A stretch of DNA of 64,000 nt from assembly GCA_002427815.1 (NCBI GenBank), contig DIZF01000005.1, positions 1 through 64,000 on the forward strand. The letters are read 5' to 3'. This DNA is from Ramlibacter tataouinensis. GTDB lineage: Bacteria > Pseudomonadota > Gammaproteobacteria > Burkholderiales > Burkholderiaceae_C. The notes under the pieces were generated by a model that did not search any database, was not told the origin of the DNA, and saw only the letters and a program-made list of their open reading frames with translations. Positions 16,993-24,618 of the stretch are shown piece after piece (position 1 is the stretch's first letter; every line of letters begins with the position of its first letter). The position numbers and the translations under genes are program-made.

Positions 16993-17475
16993 ATGAATCG
17001 CGCCGTCTCGATCGCTCGTTCCGCGCTCAGGCTCGCCGCCGGCATCTTCCTGGCGGCGCTGGCGGTGCTCACAATGCTCGACGTCCTGGGCCGTTACGTC
17101 TTCGGCATCCCCGTGCGGGGCGCCGTGGAGCTGACCGAAGCGATCATGGTCGGGACGATCTTTACCGGCATCGTGCTCGCGACGCAGGCGCACCAGCACG
17201 TCACGGTGGATCTGCTGGCCATGAAGTTCGGGCCCAGGGGCCGCCGCATTCAGCTGGCGTTCAGCCTGCTGCTGGCGTGTGGCGTCAGCATCTTGCTGGG
17301 GGTGGTGACGTGGACGCAGGCGCTGGCAGCCCTGGACTTCGGCGACAAGACCACGATGCTGGGTCTGCCGATGGCGCCACAGGTCTTCTTCATGAGTGCG
17401 TTCCTGTTCCTCAACGGCATCGTCTACGCCGCGCAGTTGTGGAGTTTGTGGACCAACCGGGCGCAGGCCGCATGA
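16993..17475 (+). CDS. TRAP transporter small permease (DctQ family)
   Basis: A 160-residue protein with four hydrophobic segments and the family motifs LDVLGRYVFGIPVRGAVELTE in the first third and HQHVTVDLL near residue 75. It is the small membrane subunit of the sodium-driven TRAP importer. It starts one base after the binding-protein stop and overlaps the large permease gene by four bases. Confidence 0.9.
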   Translation: MNRAVSIARSALRLAAGIFLAALAVLTMLDVLGRYVFGIPVRGAVELTEAIMVGTIFTGIVLATQAHQHVTVDLLAMKFGPRGRRIQLAFSLLLACGVSILLGVVTWTQALAALDFGDKTTMLGLPMAPQVFFMSAFLFLNGIVYAAQLWSLWTNRAQAA

Positions 17476-18764
17476 CCGAGGCACTGATCGGTTTCGCGGC
17501 GATGCTCGTCCTGATCTTCCTGCAGGTGCCGGTGGCTTTCGCCATGGCCCTGATCGGCCTGCTGGGCACCACCTGGTTGCGCAGCTGGCCGGCGGCCTAT
17601 GCCATGGCCGGGGCCGTGGTGCACGAAAGCGGCTTCCAGTACCTGCTGTCGGTGGTGCCGCTGTTCGTCCTGATGGGCAACCTGGTGACCCAGGCCAAGC
17701 TGTCCCGGGAGCTGTATGCGGCCGCCTATGCCTTTCTCGGGCACCGCAAGGGCGGGCTGGCCATGTCCACCGTCGTGGCGTGCGGCGGCTTTGGCGCGGT
17801 GTGCGGCTCCAGCCTGGCCACCGCGGCGACCATGTGCAAGGTGGCCTACCCGGAAATGCGCAAGCTGGGTTACAGCGAGGGCCTGGCGACGGGCTCGATC
17901 GCTGCGGGCGGGACGCTGGGCATTCTGATCCCGCCATCGATCGTGATGGTGGTCTACGCCATCCTGACCGAACAGAGCATAGGCAAGATGTTCGCCGCGG
18001 GCATCCTGCCCGGCATCGTGGCCATCGGCTTCTACATGCTGGCCGTGCGCTGGACGACCTGGCGCGATCCCAAGTCCGGGCCGCCGGGTGTGCGCATGGG
18101 CTGGCGCGAGCGCCTGCGCGCGCTCAAGGAGGTGTGGGGCGTCGCCATGTTGTTCGGCATCGTCATGGGCGGTATCTACGGCGGCGTTTTCACCTCGTCC
18201 GAGGCCGCGGGCATCGGTGCCTGTGGGGCCTTCGTGTTCGCATGGGTGCGCGGGCGCCTGTCATGGCCGGTCTTGTCCGAAGTGCTGGTGGAATCCGCCC
18301 GCACCACCGGCATGCTGTTCATGGTGCTGATCGGCGCGCTGATCTTCGCCAACTTCATCAACTTCACGACGATGCCGACCGGGCTGCAGCAATGGGTGCG
18401 CCAGTTCAACGTCCATCCGACCCTGGTGATCGTGGCGATCTGCGGGATCTACATCCTGCTGGGATGCGTGCTGGAGAGCATGTCGATGGTGCTGCTGACG
18501 GTGCCGGTGTTCTATCCCCTGGTGCAGCACCTGGGAATGGACCCGATCTGGTTCGGCATCATCGTGGTGGTGGTCACGGAAATCAGCTTCATCACGCCGC
18601 CGGTGGGGCTGAACGTCATGGTGCTCAAGAGCCTGCAACCCGAGGTGCCCATCCGGACCATCTTCGCCGGGGTCTTTCCGTTCGTCGTGGCGGACTTTTT
18701 CCGGCTGGCGGTGTTGATCGCCTTCCCGTCCATCTCGCTCCTGCTGCCTCGCTACCTGGGGTGA
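17472..18764 (+). CDS. TRAP transporter large permease (DctM family)
   Basis: A 430-residue integral membrane protein with about 12 segments. Typical motifs are GGFGAVCGSSLATAATM and GGTLGILIPPSIVMVVYA in the first half and FITPPVGLNVMVLKS near the end. It forms the transport channel of the TRAP system together with DctQ. The ATG at 17472 overlaps the DctQ stop (ATGA); the longer upstream frame is the DctQ gene read out of phase. Confidence 0.92.
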   Translation: MTEALIGFAAMLVLIFLQVPVAFAMALIGLLGTTWLRSWPAAYAMAGAVVHESGFQYLLSVVPLFVLMGNLVTQAKLSRELYAAAYAFLGHRKGGLAMSTVVACGGFGAVCGSSLATAATMCKVAYPEMRKLGYSEGLATGSIAAGGTLGILIPPSIVMVVYAILTEQSIGKMFAAGILPGIVAIGFYMLAVRWTTWRDPKSGPPGVRMGWRERLRALKEVWGVAMLFGIVMGGIYGGVFTSSEAAGIGACGAFVFAWVRGRLSWPVLSEVLVESARTTGMLFMVLIGALIFANFINFTTMPTGLQQWVRQFNVHPTLVIVAICGIYILLGCVLESMSMVLLTVPVFYPLVQHLGMDPIWFGIIVVVVTEISFITPPVGLNVMVLKSLQPEVPIRTIFAGVFPFVVADFFRLAVLIAFPSISLLLPRYLG

Positions 18765-18769
18765 ACCAC

Positions 18770-19129
18770 ATGATTGTCGACCTGAGAACCTACACGATCC
18801 AGACGGGCGCCATGAGGGACTTCCTGGCGCTGTATGCGCGCGAGGGACTGGCCGTTCAGACGCAGCACCTCGGCTCGCCGCTGGGCTACTACACCACGGA
18901 AGTGGGAGAGCTCGGCCAGATCGTCCACCTCTGGCGGTACACCGACATGGCCGACCGTGAGCGGCGCCGCGCCGCGCTGGAAGCCGATCCGCGCTGGCTG
19001 GCTTACCGCACCAGGAGTTCGTCGCAGGGCCACGTGCTGCGCCAGGTGAACAGCATCCTCAGGGAAGTGGACTTCGCGGCGTTCGCGCCAGCCGCTGCCG
19101 CAGCGGCCTTGCACGAACCTCATGCGTGA
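18770..19129 (+). CDS. NIPSNAP family protein
   Basis: A 119-residue protein with the NIPSNAP (dimeric alpha-beta barrel) pattern: DLRTYTIQTGAMRDFLALY at the start and IVHLWRYTDMADRERRRAAL in the middle. Small NIPSNAP proteins often end catabolic operons; their biochemical role is unsettled. It begins 6 bp after the permease stop and is the last gene of the operon. Its 3' end overlaps the 3' end of the convergent LysR gene by 10 bp. Confidence 0.8.
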   Translation: MIVDLRTYTIQTGAMRDFLALYAREGLAVQTQHLGSPLGYYTTEVGELGQIVHLWRYTDMADRERRRAALEADPRWLAYRTRSSSQGHVLRQVNSILREVDFAAFAPAAAAAALHEPHA

Positions 19130-20094
19130 GTTGGGCCGATGGTTTCGGTTGCTGCAGAGCCACTCGCGTCGCCGGGCTGCACTGCGTCAATCTCCTGCGA
19201 CGCGTTGCGCAGCAGCCAATCGCAGAAGGCTGCCACGTCGGTCCGCCCGATGGCACGCCGGGCGACGATGAGGTGGTAGGCGCGCGGCGACGCAATGCGA
19301 GCCTCGAACGGCACGACCAACCGCTGCTGGCCGATGTGGCGACGCACCAGCGGACTGATGCCCAGCGCGACCCCCTGGCCGTCGATGGCGGCCTGGATCA
19401 ACTGATCGTAATGGCTGAAGCGCAGCGTTCCTGCCGGCTTCATGCGGTGCAGCCCCATGGCTTCGAGCCACGTGCTCCACGAGGCGGCGGGGCGGTCGGT
19501 GTCGGCATGGTCCTGTTCCAGCAGGACGTGGTGGCGCAGGTCTTCCGGCGCCGCGAGCGGATGCCCACCGATGCCTTGCAGGCCGGGTGCGCAAACGGGG
19601 AACACTTCCTCGCCGAACAGCCGCCGCGAGCCGGCCGGGGCGAGGTCGGCCGGGCAGTACCGGACCGCCAGTTCGACCCGTTCGCGATCGATGTCGAGAA
19701 TCTTGTTGTTGGCTGCGATGTGGATGTCGATCTCCGGGCACTCGGCGCGGAAGTCCATCAGGCGCGGCACCAGCCACAACGACGCAAAGCCCATCGTGCA
19801 CGACACCGTCACCGAGGTGCCGGGCCCCGCCCGGATCTCGGTCGCCGCTTCGGTGAGCAGGCGCATCGCGTCGCCCGCGGCGCGAAACAGTTTTTGACCG
19901 GCCGCAGTGAGGCGGATCTCGCGGTGGCGCCGCTCGAACAACGGCGTGCCGAGCTGCTCTTCCAGCGTCTGCACCTGCCGGCTGACCGCCGACTGGGTCA
20001 GGAACAGCTCCGCAGCCGCCTTCGTGAAGCTGAGCTGGCGAGGCGCGGCCTCGAATCCGCGCAAGAGGTCCAGTGACGGCAGCAGGCGGGGCAT
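19120..20094 (-). CDS. LysR-family regulator, GcvA-like
   Basis: A 324-residue LysR protein. The HTH is at residues about 8-66 (FEAAPRQLSFTKAAAELFLTQSAVSRQVQTLE) and the periplasmic-binding-like effector domain follows from about 92. The order FTKAAAEL-x-TQSAVSRQ and the SLWLVPRL motif put it in the GcvA/AmpR subgroup. It is divergent from a DUF2917 gene, a frequent pairing in Burkholderiales, so that gene may be its target rather than the TRAP operon it converges with. Confidence 0.88.
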   Translation of the reverse strand: MPRLLPSLDLLRGFEAAPRQLSFTKAAAELFLTQSAVSRQVQTLEEQLGTPLFERRHREIRLTAAGQKLFRAAGDAMRLLTEAATEIRAGPGTSVTVSCTMGFASLWLVPRLMDFRAECPEIDIHIAANNKILDIDRERVELAVRYCPADLAPAGSRRLFGEEVFPVCAPGLQGIGGHPLAAPEDLRHHVLLEQDHADTDRPAASWSTWLEAMGLHRMKPAGTLRFSHYDQLIQAAIDGQGVALGISPLVRRHIGQQRLVVPFEARIASPRAYHLIVARRAIGRTDVAAFCDWLLRNASQEIDAVQPGDASGSAATETIGPTHA

Positions 20095-20237
20095 TCACAT
20101 TCCTTGTGAGCATGCGAGGCATTCGCATTGAACGTTTGTCGGAATGATGCCATGCAGCCAATATGGATACACCGCAGCATGAGTGGATACCGCTACTCTC
20201 GGCGTGGGATACGTCGGCGGCATGCAAGGAGTGCGCC

Positions 20238-20678
20238 ATGAACATCCACCTGAACACCACCCCGGTGTGCCTTGCCAAGAGCCAGGCACTGACACTCACC
20301 AACGCCAAGGGAGCGCTGATCAGTTGTCTGCGCGGCGGGTTGTGGGTCACGCAGGACGACGATCCGCGCGACATCGTGCTGGCCCCCGGCGAGAGCTTCA
20401 CGCTCGACCGCAACGGCCCGGCCATCGTGTGGGCATTGGCTGCCTCATCCGTCGAGATGGTCCCCGCGCGGCAGTCGCACCGGCTCGGCACCAGCGTGCG
20501 GCGCTGGGTCGAACAGGCGCATGCGGCAATGGCCAGCCTGCCAGGCACGCGGGGGGACAAGGCGACCGTCGACAAGATCGGGCGCGAGGTTGGATACCGC
20601 TCGTACGGCTTCTTCACGCCGGCCGGATGCCGACCGAGACCTCGCATGTCTCCACACCAAAGCGGCCAAACACAATAG
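20238..20678 (+). CDS. DUF2917 domain protein
   Basis: A 146-residue cytosolic protein. Residues about 10-75 match the DUF2917 pattern: a short beta-barrel-like domain with L-x-G-GLWVTQDDDPRDIVLAPGE and later AIVWAL. The C-terminal half is polar and unassigned. The ATG at 20238 has GGAGTG at 20230. It is divergent from the LysR gene across a 143-bp region holding a partial GGCAT/ATGCC dyad. Function unknown. Confidence 0.75.
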   Translation: MNIHLNTTPVCLAKSQALTLTNAKGALISCLRGGLWVTQDDDPRDIVLAPGESFTLDRNGPAIVWALAASSVEMVPARQSHRLGTSVRRWVEQAHAAMASLPGTRGDKATVDKIGREVGYRSYGFFTPAGCRPRPRMSPHQSGQTQ

Positions 20679-20786
20679 ATAGGTGCTTGGCCCTCAGGCG
20701 CGAGTGTTGGCGCAAGTGACTATAAGGTAGTAGCGCTATCTGCGCCGAGCGCGCCCTGCAAATCAGTGAACCACGCAGCCTGCTCC

Positions 20787-20801
20787 GCGCTCGGAGAGCG
20801 C
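20787..20801. terminator. Short GC-rich hairpin between convergent genes
   Basis: GCGCTC-GGA-GAGCGC forms a 6-bp perfect stem with a 3-base loop between the convergent DUF2917 and protease genes. No U-run follows on either strand, so intrinsic termination would be weak. Confidence 0.3.
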
Positions 20802-20817
20802 CGATGCTTTCGTCGCG

Positions 20818-21447
20818 TCACCGTACATGCACAGCGGCGACGTAAGCCGGCCGCATTTCCGAAGGTGCTATGTCGCGTATTTCTTGGCCGGGTGCCGGAT
20901 CGATCACCGTACCGCCAACGATACGCACCCCGCCCCTGGCAGAGCGTTGGAAGCGCAGGCCGACTAGCACTATCGCATGGCCTTGTGCACCAATTAGCAG
21001 CGGGCGGCCTTCAGCCAATTCGCTCAGTACCATCTCATTGGTGACGTCGAACCGGTTCGCCTGCCGATCCGATGCGAGTGCCGATGCCTGGAAGGCCTTC
21101 TCCTCTTTCGTGGTCCATGCACTCGACAAGGATCGCGTGATAGCCTCGCCGGAAGCGGCTGGCAGATCGTCGGCGACACCATAGCTGTCTTTCACAATCT
21201 CGCTTTGTGCCACCTTGTAGCCGTAGTGCGCAAAGATCATCGAAATACTTGCGGCCCAGCACCAGAGCGGCCGCTCCTGCACGGTCACCATCCGCCGCAC
21301 GTTGGCCTGCGTCAGCCCAGCGTAGCAGCTGCTGACGTCGCCGGCAGGGCCGCATGTCTGTTCCGCCAGCGACGACACACCGTGGGCAAGCAGGGCACAC
21401 AGCGCAAGACCACGGCAAAGCGAACACGCCGCAGAGTAGAAGGACAT
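20818..21447 (-). CDS. Secreted papain-like cysteine protease (C70/AvrRpt2-type)
   Basis: A 209-residue protein. A hydrophobic N-terminus (residues 10-27) is followed by a two-cysteine region and then a papain-like core: Cys63 in RPLWCWAASISMI, His157 in GAQGHAIVLVGL and Asp183 in VIDPAPGQ. The WCWAA nucleophile block and the GHAIV-x-D-P spacing match the papain-like C70 family. The ATG at 21447 is chosen because the signal peptide begins there; in-frame ATGs at 21510 and 21675 lack one. It is isolated among small unknown genes; target and role are unknown. Confidence 0.72.
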   Translation of the reverse strand: MSFYSAACSLCRGLALCALLAHGVSSLAEQTCGPAGDVSSCYAGLTQANVRRMVTVQERPLWCWAASISMIFAHYGYKVAQSEIVKDSYGVADDLPAASGEAITRSLSSAWTTKEEKAFQASALASDRQANRFDVTNEMVLSELAEGRPLLIGAQGHAIVLVGLRFQRSARGGVRIVGGTVIDPAPGQEIRDIAPSEMRPAYVAAVHVR

Positions 21448-21749
21448 GCCGCAATGTTGTGCGTGCCAGCCCAGCGCCCGAGGGTGCCGGAAACGTGTCT
21501 GCTCAGCCATAGTCCGGCGCAAGGGTAGATCTCGTTGGATAGGACGAGTGCCACGAACCAGTGGATCGGATGCCATTGCGTTGCTTGGCGTCGTCACCCA
21601 GCCTGCTGAAGCCTGACCGCGTGCAATCGATTGCCTCCCCGCGCAAGTCACCCCCCAAAGTGCCGAATGGGTCAAAAGTCACGAAATCTCGGGTTCAGGG
21701 AGAGTGAACTCAATCCGTTACTTGTAACCGAATGTATACTGCGTCCGGC

Positions 21750-22034
21750 ATGGAGCAAATTACAGGTCCTTGGGAGGGGATATACATCGCGGCTTACACG
21801 GCAGAACTGGACGGAATGTTCTATGGGTACGCCAAGCTTTCCACGGCATGCCCAGAAGACGTGTGGACGACTGACGCGCTGCTGAAAGTCACAACCAGGA
21901 GCGGCTATGTTGAAGAACCAACAGCACTCAGCGCTGTTCATGCCCTCGCGTTCAGGTGGATTTCCGAGGTGCGGGCGCCCCACAACGAAGGGTTCTGGTC
22001 CCGTTTGATTGCTGGTGCCCGACGGCGGCCCTGA
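21750..22034 (+). CDS. Hypothetical protein
   Basis: A 94-residue protein that I do not recognise. It reads MEQITGPWEGIYIAAYTAEL at the start, with a hydrophobic-aromatic first third and a basic end (RLIAGARRRP), and has no signal peptide. A TATACT hexamer at 21735-21740 could be a -10 box for an almost leaderless transcript, but no -35 element is seen. The 302 bp upstream, back to the protease gene, hold no other gene that I can support. Confidence 0.5.
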   Translation: MEQITGPWEGIYIAAYTAELDGMFYGYAKLSTACPEDVWTTDALLKVTTRSGYVEEPTALSAVHALAFRWISEVRAPHNEGFWSRLIAGARRRP

Positions 22035-22099
22035 GCCACCCGCCCGATGCTGAAAAGCATGACAGTACCAAGCGGCCGAGCGTGACCGGAGGGGAGATG

Positions 22100-22366
22100 A
22101 TGGAAGACGAGAATCGACTGGCTGGTGCACGTGGATACACGCAACGGGGCCGTGATGCCACGGACTGGAGGCAGTACATCTCAGCCGAATTGCGTGCCGT
22201 GTGGCCGACCCTCCGCTACGAGCAGAAGTGGGCCATCGCGCAGAAGGCGGCCCGCATCCCGCGACAGGCGTCTCCTGCGCTGGTGTCCAAGATCCGGGCC
22301 GAACTGGATAAACAGGCCGGAGTCACGCCGTCCGACCGCCCGGATGCGGAGGTTCCATCTGCGTGA
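22100..22366 (+). CDS. Small basic hypothetical protein
   Basis: An 88-residue charged protein that I do not recognise. It contains WRQYISAELRAVWPTLRYEQKWAIAQKAARIPRQA, a helical basic stretch that might bind nucleic acid. A strong ribosome site GGAGGGG at 22088-22094 supports a start at 22100; the ATG at 22097 is too close to it. It follows the previous small gene by 65 bp. Confidence 0.5.
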   Translation: MEDENRLAGARGYTQRGRDATDWRQYISAELRAVWPTLRYEQKWAIAQKAARIPRQASPALVSKIRAELDKQAGVTPSDRPDAEVPSA

Positions 22367-22581
22367 TCACCCGCTCGGTCGATGCGCTCTCCCAGCACAA
22401 TCGCGGCGATGTGTGTCCGCTACCACTCCGTGCTGGACGCTGCCCGGCTGAAGCAGTTCTTCCGACCTGCCCTCTACCGGCGTACCAGTCATAAAGCGGA
22501 AGTCCGGGTGTGCCATGAATCCGCAGCTTCAGGGCGCTCGCGCGACCGAAGGTGCCAGAGCCGCCGGGGCCGTTGCGCGCC

Positions 22582-23469
22582 CTACATTTCCGCCTTCCAG
22601 ACCGTGTCGAATGCGTCGCAGAACGCGCTGTCGATGGCCGACATGGGCCTGAGGCGGTTGCGAATGATGCGAACGTCCAGTTTCTGGTCGGTGGCGAACG
22701 GCCTGACGGCAACGTCCTTGAAGATGTTGCCGGCCACCACGGCCGCGTCCACCACGGCGACCCCGGCGCCGGCGCTGGCAAACAGGCACGCGGACATCGA
22801 GGAGCGGGCTTGCAACTCGAGCCGCAGTGATGCGGCCTTGGGGCCGTAGGCGTTCTGCAGAGCCTGGCCATACCGGGTGTTGCCCGGAGACCCGATCACC
22901 CGCTGGCCCGCGAGGTCGGCGGGTCGAATGCGCTTGCGGGCGGCGAGCGGATGGTCGCGATGCATGACGCAGGCCATCCCGCATTCATAGCTGCGCACGA
23001 ACAGCAGGTTGGGGTGTTCGTTGGGAAGCATGCCAACGCCCAGGTGCATCGATTGATCCAGCAGCGTGTCGGTCATGATCGAGGGCACCAGTGTCTCGAC
23101 GCCGCACTGAACATGCGGAAACCGCTGGTACAGCAAGGCAACGGCACGCGGCACCAGGTGGGCCGACAGGCTTGCCGAGACCGCCAGCCGCAAGGAGCCG
23201 GCTTGCGGCTGCGCCAGCGCTCGCGAGACGTCACGCACACGCTCGACGCCGCGCCACAGGTTTTCCACCACGTCGTACAACTGCCTGGCCTCGGGTGTCG
23301 GCAGCAGCCGGCCTTTGACACGGTCAAACAGCGCGAGGCCGCTGTGCCGCTCGGCCTGCGCGAGCAGCTTGCTGGCGGCGGGCTGCGAGATATGCAGCAG
23401 CTCGGCCGCGCCGCCCACACTGCCGGTCGACATGACGGCGCGGAAGACTTCCATGTGCCGCAGGTTCAT
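22582..23469 (-). CDS. LysR-family regulator
   Basis: A 295-residue LysR protein. Its HTH is MNLRHMEVFRAVMSTGSVGGAAELLHISQPAASKLLAQAE (residues 1-40), followed by the effector domain with SLRLAVSASLSAHLVPRAV. The ATG at 23469 has GAGAGG upstream and opens with the canonical MxLRxMEVF block. It is divergent from the Bug/FAD-oxidoreductase pair, with a textbook LysR dyad in between, and is the likely regulator of that pair. Confidence 0.9.
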   Translation of the reverse strand: MNLRHMEVFRAVMSTGSVGGAAELLHISQPAASKLLAQAERHSGLALFDRVKGRLLPTPEARQLYDVVENLWRGVERVRDVSRALAQPQAGSLRLAVSASLSAHLVPRAVALLYQRFPHVQCGVETLVPSIMTDTLLDQSMHLGVGMLPNEHPNLLFVRSYECGMACVMHRDHPLAARKRIRPADLAGQRVIGSPGNTRYGQALQNAYGPKAASLRLELQARSSMSACLFASAGAGVAVVDAAVVAGNIFKDVAVRPFATDQKLDVRIIRNRLRPMSAIDSAFCDAFDTVWKAEM

Positions 23470-23503
23470 GCTGTGCCTCTCATGGCGAGAGCTTAGCGCA
23501 GTC

Positions 23504-23520
23504 CATAACCAACGGTTATG
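23504..23520. promoter_or_regulatory. LysR operator, T-N11-A dyad
   Basis: CATAACC-AAC-GGTTATG is a perfect inverted repeat with 7-bp arms. It contains the LysR consensus T-N11-A (T at 23506, A at 23518) and lies 35 bp upstream of the LysR start and 79 bp upstream of the Bug start. Confidence 0.7.
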
Positions 23521-23598
23521 CGTGGCTGCGCTTTTTCTATTTGCCTGGTCCGGGTTCACCGCTCATCATGGGGCGACAAGACAATATTGGAGACATTC

Positions 23599-24618
23599 AT
23601 GGGATCGATTCCGGAATCGGGCGGCCACTTCTCGCGGCGGCGAATGATCCAGGCGGCCGCAGCCTTGCTGTCGCCGGCGGGCATCCGTGCCCTGGCGCAG
23701 TCGGGCGCGTACGCGCCGAGCCGACCGGTCAGGCTGATCGTTCCGCAGCCTCCGGGGGGCGCCGCGGACCGGCTGGCCCGCACGCTGGCCCAACAGCTGG
23801 AGGTGCGCTGGAAGCAGTCGGTCATCACGGAAAACAAGCCCGGCGGTGGCGTGGTGGTTGGCACGCTGGCCACCGCGCACAGCGCACCCGACGGCTACAC
23901 GCTGGCATTGCTGGGCAGCTCGCTCAGCATCAATGCCGTGCAGCGCCAGGACTTGCCGTATGACACGCTCAAGGATCTGACGCCGCTGGCCCGGGTCGGC
24001 TACTACACCGTCGCCCTGGTCGCCACCACGGCATTTCCCGCCAATGACATCAAGGGCCTCATCGCGCTGGCCAAGGCGCAGCCCGGCACGCTGTCGTACG
24101 GCTCCAATGGCATCGGCACTTCGGCCCACCTGGCCGGCGAGATGCTCAATTACATGGGCGGGATCCAGTTGCAGCACGTGCCGTACAACGGGGCCGCCAA
24201 GATGTACACCGATATGCTCGGCGGCCGGATTCCCCTCGGCTTCTCGGTCGCGACCTCGGCGGAGGGTTTCATCCAGGCCGGGCAGCTCAAGGTGTTGGGG
24301 GTCACCAGCCTGCAGCGCAGCACGCTGTATCCATCCTGGCCGGCCATCGCGGAAACCCTGCCGGGGTATGACGCCGTGAACTGGGCCGGTTTCCTGGCGC
24401 CGGGTGGCCTCAGTGCGGACCTGGTCAAGAGCATCAGCGACGACATCCTGGCGGTGTTGCATACGCCCCAGATGGCGAAGTCGATTGCGGACATGGGGAT
24501 CGAGCTGGCGCCCCTGGGCGCGGCCGACTTCGAAGCCTTCATCCGCGACGAAATCTCCCGCTTTGCCAAGGCCACCAAGCCGCTCGGCAACCGCATGCAC
24601 CAGGCAGGCCGCTCATGA
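23599..24618 (+). CDS. Bug-family tripartite tricarboxylate transporter substrate-binding protein
   Basis: A 339-residue periplasmic binding protein of the Bug (TctC) family: YAPSRPVRLIVPQPPGGAADRLAR, ENKPGGGVVVGT, APDGYTL and YGSNGIGTSAHLAGE. The N-terminus has FSRRRMIQAAAALLSPAG, a twin-arginine-like start. Family members bind carboxylates between two lobes. No tctA/tctB membrane genes are adjacent, as is usual for orphan Bug proteins. The ATG at 23599 follows GGAGA at 23589. It overlaps the FAD oxidoreductase gene by four bases. Confidence 0.9.
   Translation: MGSIPESGGHFSRRRMIQAAAALLSPAGIRALAQSGAYAPSRPVRLIVPQPPGGAADRLARTLAQQLEVRWKQSVITENKPGGGVVVGTLATAHSAPDGYTLALLGSSLSINAVQRQDLPYDTLKDLTPLARVGYYTVALVATTAFPANDIKGLIALAKAQPGTLSYGSNGIGTSAHLAGEMLNYMGGIQLQHVPYNGAAKMYTDMLGGRIPLGFSVATSAEGFIQAGQLKVLGVTSLQRSTLYPSWPAIAETLPGYDAVNWAGFLAPGGLSADLVKSISDDILAVLHTPQMAKSIADMGIELAPLGAADFEAFIRDEISRFAKATKPLGNRMHQAGRS

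Noticed and set aside
20163..20190. Direct repeats of TGGATAC between the LysR and DUF2917 genes as an operator.
   Set aside because: Only seven bases, with no dyad symmetry, and a third copy lies inside the coding region at about 20590.
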